Shown here piece after piece: positions 41,303 through 41,700 of a stretch of DNA of 41,700 bases. The position numbers were made by a program, and so were the translations under genes. This DNA is from a virus. The first letter of the stretch is position 1. Every line of letters begins with the position of its first letter. The notes under the pieces were generated by a model. That model saw nothing but the letters and a program-made list of their open reading frames with translations, searched no databases and had not been told where the DNA came from. Where the stretch lies: positions 1 to 41,700 of IMG/VR virus record IMGVR_UViG_3300042406_001896; one strand, given 5' to 3'.

Positions 41303-41700
41303 TCCTTGGCAGCGATTATACCGACATCACCGGTTCCCGTTTCATTGAGCCGATTCATTTTGCCCTATTCGCCAGCGTGTGCTCGACCTTTTTTTGCAAC
41401 CGTTCTCATCCGGACTCCAAACGAGAACTCTGTGTTAACTCTGGAGGCCACCGAAAAGAGAGAGTCAGAGAGTTCGGGGCCGATTTTTCGCACCGACGGG
41501 TGCAACCTTGAAGGTTGCGTTCGAGAGACGGAAATCTCTCTGCAAACAGAGAGCGCGGCGGATTGGGCCGGCGGAACGCGAAAAGCGTTGGAAACCCGCG
41601 AAAAACTGGGTAGAAACGAAAAACGCCCGGCAGTCGATCTCTCGACGCCGGGCGTTAAGTTTTTGGGTCGCCAAAGTTAGAACTTTGACGAAAGCTCCCC
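41303..41700. other. Gene-free right end with a row of short hairpins
   Basis: Small perfect stems follow one another: GCACC/GGTGC (41490-41503), GCAACC/GGTTGC (41502-41518), GAGAGA/TCTCTC (41523-41540) and CTCTCTG/CAGAGAG (41536-41553), the last two sharing bases so that only one can form. A strong terminator follows at 41622-41664, then CAAAGTT/AACTTTG (about 41673-41688). No convincing gene. It may be a leader or regulatory RNA. Confidence 0.45.
41622..41664. terminator. Two-way terminator hairpin
   Basis: AACGCCCGGC pairs with GCCGGGCGTT (41622-41631/41647-41656), with an inner GTCGA/TCGAC stem. On the plus strand AAGTTTTT follows; on the minus strand the stem is followed by TTTTTCG. It could end transcripts from either side. 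Confidence 0.75.

Noticed and set aside
41285-41680. 131-codon plus-strand frame at the right end
   Set aside because: It has no ribosome site or protein-like pattern and runs through the hairpins and the terminator stem.

Overview
The window reads as part of a tailed-phage-type prophage (or a closely related integrative element) in a planctomycete, most likely a Pirellulales/Rhodopirellula-like bacterium. The evidence is a moderate GC content, a DUF2924 protein coupled to a serine recombinase, and a zinc-ribbon protein and HARE-HTH protein of types I associate with these genomes. The host assignment is inference; no rRNA or housekeeping gene is present. Nearly all operons run on the minus strand, so the element is easiest to read from right to left.

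Right end (39.2-41.7 kb): a three-gene cassette of a STAS-like/GHKL ATPase, a DUF4325 STAS-like protein and a two-TM membrane protein. It is preceded by a gene-free stretch with many small hairpins and a strong two-way terminator. Next (36.4-39.1 kb) comes the integration operon: a 70-aa protein, a DUF2924 protein, a large serine recombinase and a ParB-like HTH protein. Then follows a 14-kb defence island (22.2-36.0 kb): a ComEC-like metallo-beta-lactamase (MBL) with a four-TM protein; a type I restriction-modification operon (a separate half-size HsdS, HsdM, HsdS, a DUF1016/YhcG nuclease, HsdR, a YgjP-type metallopeptidase); and an MBL protein translationally coupled to an E2-E1-JAB triple-domain ubiquitin-type protein.

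Centre (18-22 kb): a large inverted repeat that could form a structured RNA, two coupled unknown genes, a glycine-zipper mini-protein not previously listed among the longer reading frames, an operator-like TTCCCA array and an ECF-type sigma factor. Early/replication operon (8.0-18.2 kb): Cas4-like Fe-S nuclease, Sak4-like recombinase, DUF669 protein, RusA resolvase, AEP primase-SF3 helicase and a ParB/N6-adenine methyltransferase, interrupted by two HNH homing endonucleases. Between 2.8 and 8.0 kb is the only plus-strand block: an amidoligase and ten small genes, most in separate cassettes that each carry the same 44-bp promoter-like element. The left end holds the terminase and the first codons of the next structural gene.

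Two regulatory networks stand out. A 40-bp two-box element with fixed spacing occurs three times, in each case before a minus-strand operon: the head genes, the early operon right after the sigma gene, and the recombinase operon. I infer that these are promoters for a dedicated sigma factor, possibly the one encoded here. They also tie the recombinase and the terminase to the same element. A different 44-bp element heads six or seven of the plus-strand mini-genes. The best candidates for little-described systems are the MBL/E2-E1-JAB pair (no separate ubiquitin-like protein; the flexible MBL tail is a possible conjugation substrate), the MBL/4TM pair and the STAS-GHKL trio.
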